A stretch of 64,000 nucleotides of DNA from contig NZ_CP063311.1 of the NCBI RefSeq assembly GCF_015245355.1, forward strand, positions 3,200,469-3,264,468, given 5' to 3'. A program made the position numbers and the translations under genes. The first letter of the stretch is position 1; each line of letters begins with the position of its first letter. Below, piece by piece: positions 46,875-56,094 of the stretch. Under the pieces are notes generated by a model. That model saw only the letters and a list, made by a program, of their open reading frames with translations, was not told the DNA's origin and did no database searches. This DNA is from Anabaenopsis elenkinii CCIBt3563. GTDB lineage: Bacteria > Cyanobacteriota > Cyanobacteriia > Cyanobacteriales > Nostocaceae.

Positions 46875-48113
46875 TTATAGGAATATGATTCTGGCTGTGC
46901 TAAAGATGGCAGCGGTTAAGATTGCACTCAGTGGGATTGTAATTACCCATGCAACCGCAATCCTTTGTAAAGTGCGAAATTGAATTGATTTGATATTTTG
47001 TACCATTCCAATACCAATCACACCACCAACAAGAGCATGGGAGGTGGAGACAGGTAAACCTAATCTAGAGCCTAGCAGGATGGTGGTAGCGGTTGCAAGT
47101 TCGGCGCAAAATCCACTACTAGGTTCTAAAGAAATTATATTTTCGCCAATGGTAGCAATTACCTTTTGACCCCATACAGCTAAACCGGCGACAATACCAG
47201 CAGCACCAAGGATTAAAATCCAGATGGGAATGGTGATGCCATTAATAGGTACGCTACCAGTGATATTAATATAGACGATGGTAGCTAAAGGAGCTATGGC
47301 ATTACCCACATCATTAGAACCATGAGCAAAGGCGACAAAGCAAGCACTAAGAACTTGAAAGCGAGTGAATAGGGGTTCTATTCCTTTTTGTGCTGCTAAG
47401 TGTCGCCAACTTATGACTGTGAGTGCAACAGCTGCAAGTGCACCTGTGAATAAGGGGATGTCGTAATCCGGTAGGTTTAAACCTATGTGCTGATTTAAGT
47501 AATTGGTGAGGGGTTGGGTTAGGGAAGGGAGGACAATTAGACCAAATATACTCAGTAGAATTACACTTAACCAGGGAATCCACTCTTGTAGCCGTACTAT
47601 TGAATTTGGTTGTTCTAAAATCCAGTGCTTAATTTGACTGTAGAATAAAGCCGCAATGGTACTACTAATAATGGGTGTGCAAATCCAGCCTATGCTGACT
47701 AAGGCAATGGATGACCAATTAATTGCACTTTCTCCCCCAGCTACCCAACTAAATCCGGCGATCGCACCGACCACTGCATGAGATGAAGCTACAGGTAGAC
47801 CACCAGAGGTAGCAATTTGCAGCCACAAACCACAGGTAATTAAAACTGTTACCATACCAGTTATGTAAATTTCTGGTGTAGCAGCGAATAAAGCCGGGTG
47901 GGCAATTTTCGTGGCTAAGGTTTGGGATACTTGATCCCCAAATAATACAGCGCCCGTAAACTCTAAAATCCCAGCAATAATTATTGCCTGTTTTAGGGTG
48001 ATAGCTTTGGAGCCTACAGAGGTTCCCATGGAGTTGGCGACATCATTAGCGCCGAGATTCCAGGCGACGTAAAAGGCTAGTAGGGCGATGAAAATTAAGG
48101 TAATGGTGGACAT
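46875..48113 (-). CDS. Inorganic phosphate transporter, PiT family
   Basis: A protein of 412 residues with about ten membrane helices. Two copies of the PiT signature are visible: NLGANDVANSMGTSVGSKAI near the N terminus and FAHGSNDVGNAIAPLATIVY in the second half. GGLPVASSHAVVGAIAG and LGLPVSTSHALVGGVIG are the paired helix hairpins. The protein moves phosphate with protons or sodium across the cytoplasmic membrane. There is no adjacent PhoU-like gene. It stands alone. Confidence 0.94.
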   Translation of the reverse strand: MSTITLIFIALLAFYVAWNLGANDVANSMGTSVGSKAITLKQAIIIAGILEFTGAVLFGDQVSQTLATKIAHPALFAATPEIYITGMVTVLITCGLWLQIATSGGLPVASSHAVVGAIAGFSWVAGGESAINWSSIALVSIGWICTPIISSTIAALFYSQIKHWILEQPNSIVRLQEWIPWLSVILLSIFGLIVLPSLTQPLTNYLNQHIGLNLPDYDIPLFTGALAAVALTVISWRHLAAQKGIEPLFTRFQVLSACFVAFAHGSNDVGNAIAPLATIVYINITGSVPINGITIPIWILILGAAGIVAGLAVWGQKVIATIGENIISLEPSSGFCAELATATTILLGSRLGLPVSTSHALVGGVIGIGMVQNIKSIQFRTLQRIAVAWVITIPLSAILTAAIFSTARIIFL

Positions 48114-48235
48114 TTAGGGTGGGGGTAGATGGAAAGAAAACAGCGATTCTCAGATGAATCAATAGCAAGGGACTATCGTCAAATCACGAGCAGCGCTATA
48201 AATATTACTTTCTACTGTTATCTTGTTTGCCCGGA

Positions 48236-49297
48236 TTACGGATAAATTAAAATTTTGTATGTTTCTGGTGTAGGTGCGATCGCCTGTGCTACAGCTGCTG
48301 ATAAATCTTGTAATGGATAGCGATCGCTAATCAAGGCTTGGACATCAATGCGGCGATTAAACACAATATCCGCTGATAAACCCTGAAGCCGATAGGATGA
48401 ACTGTAACTACCCATCAAGTCGATTTCCCTGCGGTAAAGAATATTCGGGTTAATGGGAATTTCTACTTGATCGGGAAACTCAGCAAAGAATAGGATTTTA
48501 CCACCTTTGCGGGTACATTCCAAGGCTTGAAAGAAAGCTTTATCACTGGGAACCGCTAGCAGAGTCACATCAACGCCCATCCCCCCAGTCAAGGCGTGAA
48601 TTTTCCCAGGTAAATCAGGATCACGCGCATCAAAAGCCGCTTCTGCCCCCACATTTAAGGCTTTGTCAATTCTAGATGGTAATAAATCAGTGGCGATCGC
48701 TTTAGCCCCAAAATACTTAACCAACATGACAAACATTAACCCAATGGGTCCTGCACCTGTGACTAAAACAGTTTGTCCCGGAGCAATTTGGGCTTTTTTC
48801 ACGGCTTTGAGACAACAGTTAGTCGGTTCTACAAAACTCGCCTCTTCAAAGCTGATATCATCGGGAATGGGAATTAACCCCCCATTCTGGACAATATGTC
48901 CTGGAACCTTGACATACTCAGCAAAACCGCCACCGCTAGGATTAAATCCGGCTGTGGTAGAGATATTTTTATAGACATCGCACATAGAGAAATTATCATT
49001 GAGGCAGTAGGAGCAACGCATACAGGGGATATGGTGCATCACTGCTACCCGTTGTCCTACTTGCCAAGATTGTACCTGAGAACCGACTGCGGCAATAGTT
49101 CCGGCTGTTTCATGACCAAATATCCGCGGTGGTGCATACAGAGGATAACGAATTTTTTTAATATCTGATTGACACAACCCCACAACTCTCACCTGTACCA
49201 GCACCTCATCCGGTTCCAGAGTTGGGACTGGGATTTCTTCGTATGATAGTTGATTTACACCTCTAAATACCTGTGCTTTCACCTTTGTTTTTTCCAC
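48236..49297 (-). CDS. Zinc-dependent alcohol/polyol dehydrogenase-like (MDR family)
   Basis: A medium-chain dehydrogenase of 353 residues. GLCQSDIKKIRYPL and FGHETAGTIAAVGSQVQ carry catalytic-zinc ligands; CMRCSYCLNDNFSMC is the four-cysteine structural zinc loop; VLVTGAGPIGLMFVMLVKYFGA is the NAD(P)-binding Rossmann motif. It resembles sorbitol or threonine dehydrogenases, but the substrate is not clear. Two GTG starts are possible, 49297 or 49282; the later one (VKAQVFRG) fits the family better. It is divergent from the FAD-dependent oxidoreductase gene, with 142 bp between. Confidence 0.85.
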   Translation of the reverse strand: MEKTKVKAQVFRGVNQLSYEEIPVPTLEPDEVLVQVRVVGLCQSDIKKIRYPLYAPPRIFGHETAGTIAAVGSQVQSWQVGQRVAVMHHIPCMRCSYCLNDNFSMCDVYKNISTTAGFNPSGGGFAEYVKVPGHIVQNGGLIPIPDDISFEEASFVEPTNCCLKAVKKAQIAPGQTVLVTGAGPIGLMFVMLVKYFGAKAIATDLLPSRIDKALNVGAEAAFDARDPDLPGKIHALTGGMGVDVTLLAVPSDKAFFQALECTRKGGKILFFAEFPDQVEIPINPNILYRREIDLMGSYSSSYRLQGLSADIVFNRRIDVQALISDRYPLQDLSAAVAQAIAPTPETYKILIYP

Positions 49298-49439
49298 TCA
49301 TCTTTATTAGATTTAACATTTAGTGGCTCATGGGAACACCTGTGAAAGGACAAGCTTAAATAATCAACTGTCATCCTCCCTTTTAAAATTAAATTTTCCC
49401 AATGAAATAAAATCATGAAAAATTGACCAAGGTGGAGTG

Positions 49440-51215
49440 ATGGTTCATCAGACATATACAGCTGATGTTTTGGTAGTGGGTGGCGGAACTGGGGGAACAG
49501 CAGCGGCGATTCAAGCAGCAAGAAGGGGAGCAAAAACCATTTTAGTCAGTGAGTTTCCTTGGTTAGGGGGAATGCTCACATCCGCAGGGGTATCCGCACC
49601 CGATGGGAATGAATTAATGGCTTTTCAAACTGGCTTATGGGGCGCATTTTTACAAGAATTGCGACAACGACAGCCAGGGGGACTAGATAACAGTTGGGTG
49701 AGCTTTTTTAGCTATGATCCTGCTATTGGAGCCAAGATTTTTACTGATTGGGTGGAAGAATTAGAGAATCTGCATTGGATTTCTGGACAGGTACCAAAAG
49801 AAGTATTGCACCAGGGGAATTGTGTAACTGGTGTGCGCTTTTCAGATTTCACAGTTACTGCCAAGATTATTCTTGACGGTACGGAACTAGGGGATTTACT
49901 GGCTTTAGGAGAAATACCTCACCGTTGGGGCTGGGAATTACAATCTCAGTGGGGAGAAATTAGCGCCCCAGCAGATTATAATTATCTCACACAAAGGTAT
50001 CCGGTGCAAGCCCCTACTTGGGTGGTAGTGATGCAAGATTTTGGTGAAAGTATTGCTCCAGAAATTATTCCACCCCCCAATTATGATCCGTCCCTGTTTA
50101 CCGGTGCTTGGGATAATTATGGGGCTGAGAAGTTCTTAAATTATGGACGTTTGCCGGGTGGTCGATTGATGATCAACTGGCCTATATGTGGTAATGACTA
50201 TGGCGAAGGTGTAGGAAGATTAATCGAGTCAGAAGCAGCTAAAAAAGAATTTTTACAAGAATGTCGCTGGCATAGCCAAAATTTTGCTCATTTCATCCAA
50301 AAAAACTTGGGTAGGCGCTATGGTTTGGCTGAGTCAGTTTTTCCGGGTAACTGTGGTGCTTTTGCCTTACATCCTTACTACCGTGAAAGTCGCCGCTTGG
50401 TAGGGGTAACTACTGTGGGAGAACAGGATATTTTACCGATGTCTGGGGGTAGGGTCGCACCTTTGTTTGCCGATAGCATTGCTGTGGGTAACTACCCTAA
50501 CGACCATCATTATCCTGGATTCAATTTACCACTGCAACCTAAATCTATATGCTGGGGGGGGCGTTGGACTGGTACACCCTTTACTATTCCCTATGGGTCC
50601 TTGATCCCCAGAATCACAGATGGTTTATTGGTTTGTGAAAAGAATATTTCTGTATCTCACATTGCCAATGGTGCTACAAGATTACAACCTGTGGTTATGG
50701 GTATCGGTCAAGCCGCGGGAATGGCTGCAGCTATGTGTGTTGAGTTGAATTGTCAGCCGAGGGATTTACCTGTAAGGCAACTGCAAATTGCTCTGTTAAC
50801 AGACTTGCAAGTGCCTGGGGCTATTGTACCTTTATTTAATTTAGATATATCAGCCCAAAATCCTGCATGGGTAAATTGGCAATTGTATTATTTAAATCAA
50901 CCTCAAGCCTATCCATTAAGTGGAAATCACCCTATTGCCTCAGGAAGTCATTCTAATTACTTAGAGACTAAACAAGTATTAACACACACAGTAAGTTGTT
51001 TTACAGGTATTTTTCAGCGGCGAAATCAGCAGGATTACCAATTTACCATCACCACACCAGATGAGTATGATGGTCAAACTTGGCAGATTGTGACTTTGCG
51101 ATCGCCCATAGAGGAAAAACTACAAAGGTTAATAGATGGGCAACCCCTAACTATTTGGGGTCTCCTCAATCATGCTGGTCATTGGTTAATAGCTGAAGAT
51201 GTGGACTTATCCTGA
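49440..51215 (+). CDS. FAD-dependent oxidoreductase
   Basis: A protein of 591 residues from the ATG at 49440; a GTG lies directly before it. The FAD-binding Rossmann motif is VLVVGGGTGGTAAAIQAARR with TILVSEFPWLGGMLTSAG following, as in the FAD_oxidored / xanthan-lyase-associated family. ILDGTELGDLLALGE and the late ATRLQPVVMGIGQAAGMAAAM are standard blocks of this family. No signal peptide. The substrate is unknown. It is divergent from the MDR dehydrogenase, so a shared catabolic or sugar-related role is possible but unproven. Confidence 0.85.
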   Translation: MVHQTYTADVLVVGGGTGGTAAAIQAARRGAKTILVSEFPWLGGMLTSAGVSAPDGNELMAFQTGLWGAFLQELRQRQPGGLDNSWVSFFSYDPAIGAKIFTDWVEELENLHWISGQVPKEVLHQGNCVTGVRFSDFTVTAKIILDGTELGDLLALGEIPHRWGWELQSQWGEISAPADYNYLTQRYPVQAPTWVVVMQDFGESIAPEIIPPPNYDPSLFTGAWDNYGAEKFLNYGRLPGGRLMINWPICGNDYGEGVGRLIESEAAKKEFLQECRWHSQNFAHFIQKNLGRRYGLAESVFPGNCGAFALHPYYRESRRLVGVTTVGEQDILPMSGGRVAPLFADSIAVGNYPNDHHYPGFNLPLQPKSICWGGRWTGTPFTIPYGSLIPRITDGLLVCEKNISVSHIANGATRLQPVVMGIGQAAGMAAAMCVELNCQPRDLPVRQLQIALLTDLQVPGAIVPLFNLDISAQNPAWVNWQLYYLNQPQAYPLSGNHPIASGSHSNYLETKQVLTHTVSCFTGIFQRRNQQDYQFTITTPDEYDGQTWQIVTLRSPIEEKLQRLIDGQPLTIWGLLNHAGHWLIAEDVDLS

Positions 51216-51259
51216 ACTTGTTTTTTTTTCAGTAAAGCTGAATACTTTTTAAGGATGTT

Positions 51260-51290
51260 TCCGGGAAGTCTGCCAGAAAAACAGTAGTAT
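51260..51290 (+). promoter_or_regulatory. Possible DIF-type promoter of patX
   Basis: TCCGGG at 51260-51265 resembles the TCCGGA -35 element (DIF+ motif) reported for differentiation-related promoters including patX. TAGTAT at 51285-51290 could be the -10, 19 bases on. The last base of the motif differs from the consensus, so this is tentative. Confidence 0.4.
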
Positions 51291-51321
51291 TAGTCAGAGA
51301 GTCCTAAAAGAAAAATCTGTT

Positions 51322-51555
51322 ATGGGAGCTACGATTTCACTGTTGGTTTCAAGTTTAGTGTTCAGTGTATTAGCTGTTAACTGCCAGGTAAAGGCAAATC
51401 TCTCATCCGAGATGTTAATATTTTCTTCTAGTTCGCAAAAGTTCTACTCAGATTCATCTGCATATCAAGCACAAGTTAATGACCCAGAAAAACCCATACA
51501 ACACCGCGGTAGTGGGCGGATCAATAGCATAGAACGGACGATTATTGATGGTTAA
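51322..51555 (+). CDS. patX: PatX, RGSGR-containing heterocyst inhibitor precursor
   Basis: A protein of 77 residues. It has an N-terminal signal-like segment (MGATISLLVSSLVFSVLAVN), a serine-rich middle and HRGSGR at residues 61-66, followed by INSIERTIIDG. An exported precursor with HRGSGR near its C terminus defines PatX, which in heterocyst-forming cyanobacteria gives rise to a peptide that blocks HetR and stops neighbouring cells from differentiating. The HetR gene here keeps the residues that bind RGSGR. No strong ribosome site precedes the ATG. It lies between the FAD-oxidoreductase gene and gnd, with a terminator after it. Eleven residues after the motif is a rather long tail. Confidence 0.88.
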   Translation: MGATISLLVSSLVFSVLAVNCQVKANLSSEMLIFSSSSQKFYSDSSAYQAQVNDPEKPIQHRGSGRINSIERTIIDG

Positions 51556-51689
51556 CCGCCAGTGACCTATCTGTTTGGTCAACAAGTTAAAAGCACCCGG
51601 ATCAAATCCTCAGCAAGACTGCGGTAATTGTCAGGTAGGCGTAAATAGAACTGAATGATGGGATGAAGCGCTTATATATTTGTAAACAG

Positions 51690-51714
51690 AGTGACTCTGA
51701 ATTTCAGAGTCACT
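51690..51714. terminator. Bidirectional terminator between patX and gnd
   Basis: A perfect 11-bp stem, AGTGACTCTGA-ATT-TCAGAGTCACT, followed by TTT on the plus strand and by TGTTT on the minus. It lies 135 bases after patX and 42 after the gnd stop. Confidence 0.8.
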
Positions 51715-51755
51715 TTTAAGTATGTTACCAGATAATCTGGTTCAGGCAGGAGAAC

Positions 51756-53186
51756 TTACTTTTTAGCTTCAGCGATGGGAACCCACTCAGTGTGGAATGT
51801 TCCTTCTTTGTCAAGACGCTTGTAAGTATGTGCGCCGAAGTAGTCCCGTTGTGCTTGGGTGAGATTTTGGGGTAGGCGATCGCGGCGATAGCTGTCGAAA
51901 TAATCCAAGGATGCACTAAAAGCAGGTACTGGGATACCCACTTTTGCCGCTGTCATAATCACTTCCCGCCAAGCATCTTGTCTGTCGAGAATAGTTTGCT
52001 TAAATTCGGGAGCCAACAACAGATTAGGCAATGCAGGATTTTCGTTAAAAGCCTTCTTGATTTTATTTAAGAAGCCAGCACGAATAATACAGCCACCTTT
52101 CCAAATCCGAGCCATTTCACTCAGAGTCAAATCCCATTTATAAGTCTGGGAAGCTGTAGATAAAAGGGCCATACCCTGAGCATAAGAACAGATTTTAGAA
52201 CAATAAAGAGCATCACGCACCTTATTGACAAAATCCTTCACATCCCCATCAAACTTAGCACTAGGACCTGTGAGGCTCTGAGATGCTGCTACCCGTTCAT
52301 CTTTAATAGAAGACATAATCCGGGCGTTAACTGCGGCGGTAATTGTAGGAATAGCCACACCCAATTCCAAAGCAGTTTGTACTGTCCAACGTCCAGTTCC
52401 CTTTTGACCAGCAGCGTCAACAATTAAATCTACCAAGGGTTTCTTGGTTTCCGGGTCAACGTAAGGGAAAATATTAGATGTGATCTCAATCAAAAAGGAA
52501 TTGAGTTCATCGGTGGTGTTCCACTCAGTGAACACCTCATGTAACTGACTTGCACTTAACCCAGCTACATTTTTCAGCAGGTCGTAGGCTTCTGCAATTA
52601 ACTGCATATCACCATACTCAATACCGTTGTGTACCATTTTTACATAGTGGCCAGAACCACCAGGGCCAATATAGGTTACACAGGGTCCATCATCGACTTG
52701 GGCGGCAATTTTGTTTAAAATTGGAGAGAGATACTCATAGGAGCTGGGTGTACCACCAGGCATAAGTGAAGGGCCATTCAAAGCGCCTTCTTCACCGCCA
52801 CTCACACCCATACCAATAAACCGCAGTCCCACAGGTTCTAATTCCTGAGTCCGGCGTTCTGTATCTTCAAACCAAGAGTTACCACCATCGATAATGATAT
52901 CGCCTTCATCTAGTAAAGGTTTGAGTTGGGCAATTACTGCATCTACTGGCTTACCAGCTTGCACCATCACCAAGATTTTACGGGGGCGTTCTAATGATGC
53001 AACAAATTCTTCTAGGGTAAAGGCGGCTTTGACGTTCCTTCCTGGCGCACGCTGCGCCATAAACGCGTCGGTTTTTTCTCTGGAGCGGTTATAAACTGCA
53101 ATTGGGAAGCCATTACGCTCGACGTTAAGAGCTATATTTTCACCCATTACGGCTAATCCAATCACACCAAAGCTTTGTAGTGTCAT
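51756..53186 (-). CDS. gnd: 6-phosphogluconate dehydrogenase, decarboxylating
   Basis: Oxidative pentose phosphate pathway enzyme that makes ribulose-5-phosphate, CO2 and NADPH; it is important for reductant supply in heterocysts and in the dark. The protein has 476 residues, a usual length. GVIGLAVMGENIALNVERNG is the NADP-binding motif; IIDGGNSWFEDTERR, GMGVSGGEEGAL and GSGHYVKMVHNGIEYGDMQL (with the catalytic Lys) are all present. The segment near residue 50 (MAQRAPGRNV) is encoded by a 17-bp palindrome, TGGCGCA-CGC-TGCGCCA, which may be a repeat inserted in frame. Single gene. Confidence 0.97.
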   Translation of the reverse strand: MTLQSFGVIGLAVMGENIALNVERNGFPIAVYNRSREKTDAFMAQRAPGRNVKAAFTLEEFVASLERPRKILVMVQAGKPVDAVIAQLKPLLDEGDIIIDGGNSWFEDTERRTQELEPVGLRFIGMGVSGGEEGALNGPSLMPGGTPSSYEYLSPILNKIAAQVDDGPCVTYIGPGGSGHYVKMVHNGIEYGDMQLIAEAYDLLKNVAGLSASQLHEVFTEWNTTDELNSFLIEITSNIFPYVDPETKKPLVDLIVDAAGQKGTGRWTVQTALELGVAIPTITAAVNARIMSSIKDERVAASQSLTGPSAKFDGDVKDFVNKVRDALYCSKICSYAQGMALLSTASQTYKWDLTLSEMARIWKGGCIIRAGFLNKIKKAFNENPALPNLLLAPEFKQTILDRQDAWREVIMTAAKVGIPVPAFSASLDYFDSYRRDRLPQNLTQAQRDYFGAHTYKRLDKEGTFHTEWVPIAEAKK

Positions 53187-53653
53187 AAATTATGTTTGGC
53201 TAACTCTTGCAGATCCTTTTATCTTTAGGGTAGACCGAGATTTTGGCTGATCTCCTAAAGAAGACCTTAAGACTTGAATAAATTATAGAAATCCACGATT
53301 AACACAATAAGTAAGTTATGACAAGTTGATTTTGAAGCACTTGCAAGCAGGTTAGTATTGACTTTGGCTTATTTCTGACAAGACACAGCGGAATTATTTA
53401 GCCTTTGATAATATCATACCCCGCTAACCCTTGCAACTCCCTTTGATCACCTGGCTCAAAAGCCCAAGGCTGTCAGGATAACTTTTGTCATGCATTTTGT
53501 ATCTAAATGAGCAATTAAGTTGCAAAAAATGCAAAATTGAAATATCTAATTAAGGAACTGGGTACTGAGGGCTGGTAGTCAGAAACTGTAAACACCCTCT
53601 TACCCCCTAATTCCTAGCCCCTAATGAAGCAGTGCAGTAAGGAGTAACCAAAA
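53187..53653. other. Intergenic region between gnd and the ycf66 gene
   Basis: A 467-bp divergent region. The last 100 bases hold CCCCTAATTCCTAGCCCCTA-type short repeats before the ycf66 start. Nothing else was recognised. Confidence 0.4.
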
Positions 53654-54370
53654 ATGCTGGCATATATTCTAGCTTTTGTGGTTGGACTAGGTAGTTTAGC
53701 CATTTATATAACAGCTTTCTTGTTCCCGGAAATCCACCGTAAAAATGATTTTATCTGGAGTGGTGTGGGACTTTTCTATGGTTTAGTGTTATGGGTGTTT
53801 GCTCCGCGCATTTCTGGAGGCTTATTACTGGGTCATATAGCTAGCGTCTCTCTGTTAGTTTGGTTTGGTTGGCAAACTTTTTCATTACGTCGCCAAGTCA
53901 CCCCCCAAACAGCACAAACCCCTGTCCCCAGTCCTGAAACCATAAAAACTGGGATTCAGGAGCAAATAACTAAGTTATCTCTCCCGGATAGGCTGGCTCA
54001 GGTACAACAAAGTATTAGTAAGATATTTAGCGGCGCACAAGACAAGGGACAAGAGGCGATCGCCCAGAAAACCCCTGAAACTCCTAAGATGGAGCCAACT
54101 AACTCTACACCACCCCAGAAACCTCTGGTAGAGATTATTGATAAAACTGCGGTGACACCAGCTTCCCCACCTGCAGAAAAAGTTGCAACCCAGGAAGTCC
54201 CCGAACCAACTCCACCAAATACCCCACCTGGGGAAATGGTAGCTGCAGCACAACCTGAGACGGAAGAAAAACCATCGCTTCCTGCTGAGGAAATTGCACC
54301 GGATGCAGCACTTGCGCCCCCTGCGGAAGCGCCAGCAGAACAAATACCACCGACTAATCAAGCTGGTTGA
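53654..54370 (+). CDS. Ycf66-family protein
   Basis: A protein of 238 residues. The first 85 residues contain three hydrophobic segments (AYILAFVVGLGSLAIYITAF, GVGLFYGLVLWVFAPRISGG, LLLGHIASVSLLVWFGWQ) with the order typical of Ycf66, a protein conserved in cyanobacteria and plastids of some algae. The remaining 150 residues are low-complexity, rich in Pro, Glu, Ala and Thr, and probably disordered. A role in photosynthesis is suspected for the family, not shown. An AAGGAGT site precedes the ATG. A strong terminator follows. Confidence 0.88.
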   Translation: MLAYILAFVVGLGSLAIYITAFLFPEIHRKNDFIWSGVGLFYGLVLWVFAPRISGGLLLGHIASVSLLVWFGWQTFSLRRQVTPQTAQTPVPSPETIKTGIQEQITKLSLPDRLAQVQQSISKIFSGAQDKGQEAIAQKTPETPKMEPTNSTPPQKPLVEIIDKTAVTPASPPAEKVATQEVPEPTPPNTPPGEMVAAAQPETEEKPSLPAEEIAPDAALAPPAEAPAEQIPPTNQAG

Positions 54371-54378
54371 CTTGGATT

Positions 54379-54414
54379 AAACCCAGCGTTGTCTGTTATG
54401 GCGTTGGGTTTTTT
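54379..54414 (+). terminator. Rho-independent terminator after the ycf66 gene
   Basis: AACCCAGCG and CGTTGGGTT pair (one G-T wobble) around a 14-base loop and run straight into TTTTTT. Confidence 0.85.
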
Positions 54415-54551
54415 CAATTTCTGGATTTAGTAAAGTGTATAAATATTAGGATTCAGCCATTGAGCGATCGCAAATTTTCTAACCTCCAATATTTTTAGGT
54501 TGGGTTGTTCCCGTCAGCTTTGCAAAGCAATGGAACGAAACCAAACATTAA

Positions 54552-54788
54552 TTGCAATGTCCTATGAAAATTGAGTGGGCTGAGGATATTCGTGACCAAT
54601 GTCAAAAAGCTGAAGTAGCATTTTTCTTTAAGCAAGTTGGTGGAAGAACTTCTAAAGCTGGTGGTAAGTTACTAGATGGTAAAATCTGGGATGAAATGCC
54701 TAATGCTTGGCAAAAACACCATCAGCAATGGGGTGTATCTCCACAGAAATTAAGAGTTAAAAAAGAAAGTTTAGGGCTTACTGCTTAG
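54552..54788 (+). pseudogene. 3' fragment of a Gp37/Gp68-type (DUF5131) gene
   Basis: A 78-residue frame. [40 protein letters not shown] and DEMPNAW match only the C-terminal end of the phage Gp37/Gp68 (DUF5131) family, which is normally about 230-300 residues and radical-SAM-like. The N-terminal part is missing. It overlaps by 11 bp a convergent TcmP fragment, the usual neighbour of this family. Confidence 0.7.
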
Positions 54789-55044
54789 GTGGAAAGGTAA
54801 CTCTAACTGCATCTCCAAAGGTAATTTCTCCTTTGTTCGTTGGTCTTTGATTAGCAGGTGGTTCTGCTGTGATTTTCCCTTGGAATTCAAGATTTTTCAG
54901 AGCGGATTTGTAATTCTTCTTAATGTAGGCTTTACCTACATTATGCTGTAGATAAATTTCTATCATTGTGATTGTTTGTCCTGCAAATTGATCTAGGAGC
55001 ATTTGTTCTAATTCATCTAGAGGACGACCAAGTTCAAACAGCAA
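54778..55044 (-). pseudogene. 3' fragment of a three-Cys-motif partner (TcmP) gene
   Basis: An 88-residue frame starting at a TTG. The segments ITMIEIYLQHNVGKAYIKKN, YKSALKNLEFQGKI and [12 protein letters not shown] match the C-terminal part of TcmP, a protein found next to Gp37/Gp68 genes. The N-terminal two-thirds are absent. Both genes of the pair keep only their facing 3' ends. Confidence 0.65.
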
Positions 55045-55085
55045 TGGTTGTATAGAAGGAGTGTCAAACCCACCTAGTTATACTG

Positions 55086-55484
55086 CTAGATAAACAATGC
55101 TGGAGAAACATTAAAAAATTCTCCTAAAGCTTTGGCTTGACCTTTACTAATTGCTCTTTTACCATTGACAACTTCGCAAACAACTCCTTTCGAGCCAATA
55201 ATTCCTACTAAGTCAGATTGTTTAATTCCCTGAACATCCATTAAGTGCTTCAGAATTGCACAAGGGGACGATGCTTCAATGGGATACTCCTTGTTTTCAA
55301 ATTCTTCAATAAGAGTCACTAAAAGCTCTAGTATAGCAGTTTGCTCTGGTGTACGTTGTTTACAGGCCATTAATTGCTCAACTGTTTTTAAAGCGCGATC
55401 GCATTCTTTTTCTGTGGTGATAACTTGAGGTTGATACTCTAGTAGAAGTTGACTGTAAGTGATTCTGTTAAAAGAATTCGTCAT
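55086..55484 (-). CDS. higA: HigA-type antitoxin (XRE helix-turn-helix)
   Basis: A protein of 132 residues. The C-terminal half is a helix-turn-helix: CAILKHLMDVQGIKQSDLVG, then IIGSKGVVCEVVNGKRAISK and the ALGEFFNVSPALFI tail, as in HigA of the Anabaena type. The N-terminal 60 residues form the toxin-interacting part. The start has AGGAA upstream. It follows higB on the same strand after an unusually long 159-bp gap that contains a direct repeat. It should neutralise HigB and repress the operon. Confidence 0.9.
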   Translation of the reverse strand: MTNSFNRITYSQLLLEYQPQVITTEKECDRALKTVEQLMACKQRTPEQTAILELLVTLIEEFENKEYPIEASSPCAILKHLMDVQGIKQSDLVGIIGSKGVVCEVVNGKRAISKGQAKALGEFFNVSPALFI

Positions 55485-55489
55485 ATTCC

Positions 55490-55553
55490 TTTTCGCCCGT
55501 TTGGCGGCGACCCAACATTAGGAGGATTTTCGCCCGTTATCGGCGGCGACCCG
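55490..55553. repeat. Two copies of a GC-rich 24-26-bp repeat in the higB-higA gap
   Basis: TTTTCGCCCGTTTGGCGGCG+ACCC at 55490-55513 and TTTTCGCCCGTTATCGGCGG+CGACCC at 55527-55552, 37 bases apart. They lie in the 5' leader of higA. They could be a mobile repeat or an operator. Confidence 0.75.
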
Positions 55554-55643
55554 TATCATGGCTTACTTCAATCCACAAAAGTAAGTATGAAAGTTAACAG
55601 TTATCAATTGAATATTATATTATATAATAATTATATCTAGTTC

Positions 55644-55943
55644 TCAAAACAAAGGGTCATTTTTCCATTTATCTTTATTATATTCAGCGTGGGTTAAAAA
55701 ATATTTGTAATAAACTGTTTGAATTTCATAATCAATACTCACAATGAGGCGATAGGTATTACCTTTAATATTGAATACTGTAAAATTGCTGACTACATCT
55801 GCTGTGGGGTAAACTTGTCTAACTTCATTTAACTTGTGCCATGATGCAGATTTCACAACTTGATACCAAGAGTTAATAGGTTCTACTGCATCTGGGTATT
55901 TACTAGTATCAGCTCGTAAGTTGCGAATGCTGATTAGGTGCAT
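55644..55943 (-). CDS. higB: HigB-type mRNA interferase toxin
   Basis: A protein of 99 residues of the RelE/HigB superfamily: MHLISIRNLRADTSKYPDAV, WYQVVKSASWHKLNEVRQVYPTADVV, VFNIKGNTYRLIVSIDY and VYYKYFLTHAEYNKDKWK. The last block with the YNKDKWK motif is the catalytic end of HigB toxins, which cut mRNA on the ribosome. It is the first gene of the higBA module and is divergent from ileS. Confidence 0.93.
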   Translation of the reverse strand: MHLISIRNLRADTSKYPDAVEPINSWYQVVKSASWHKLNEVRQVYPTADVVSNFTVFNIKGNTYRLIVSIDYEIQTVYYKYFLTHAEYNKDKWKNDPLF

Positions 55944-56094
55944 TTTGCCGGTTTATATCAAAGTAGATGTTTTTTGTCTCATTTAATTTAGGTTCTCATT
56001 TTGAGAACCAATTGTCAAGGTGATTTCTCGGTATCCATGCCCATCTTCTATAATTGATGGGATAACTTGCATATATAATCTTAGGCATGAGACT

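Noticed and set aside
53975-54361. 128-codon arginine- and tryptophan-rich minus frame
   Set aside because: Antisense of the proline-rich tail of the ycf66 gene.
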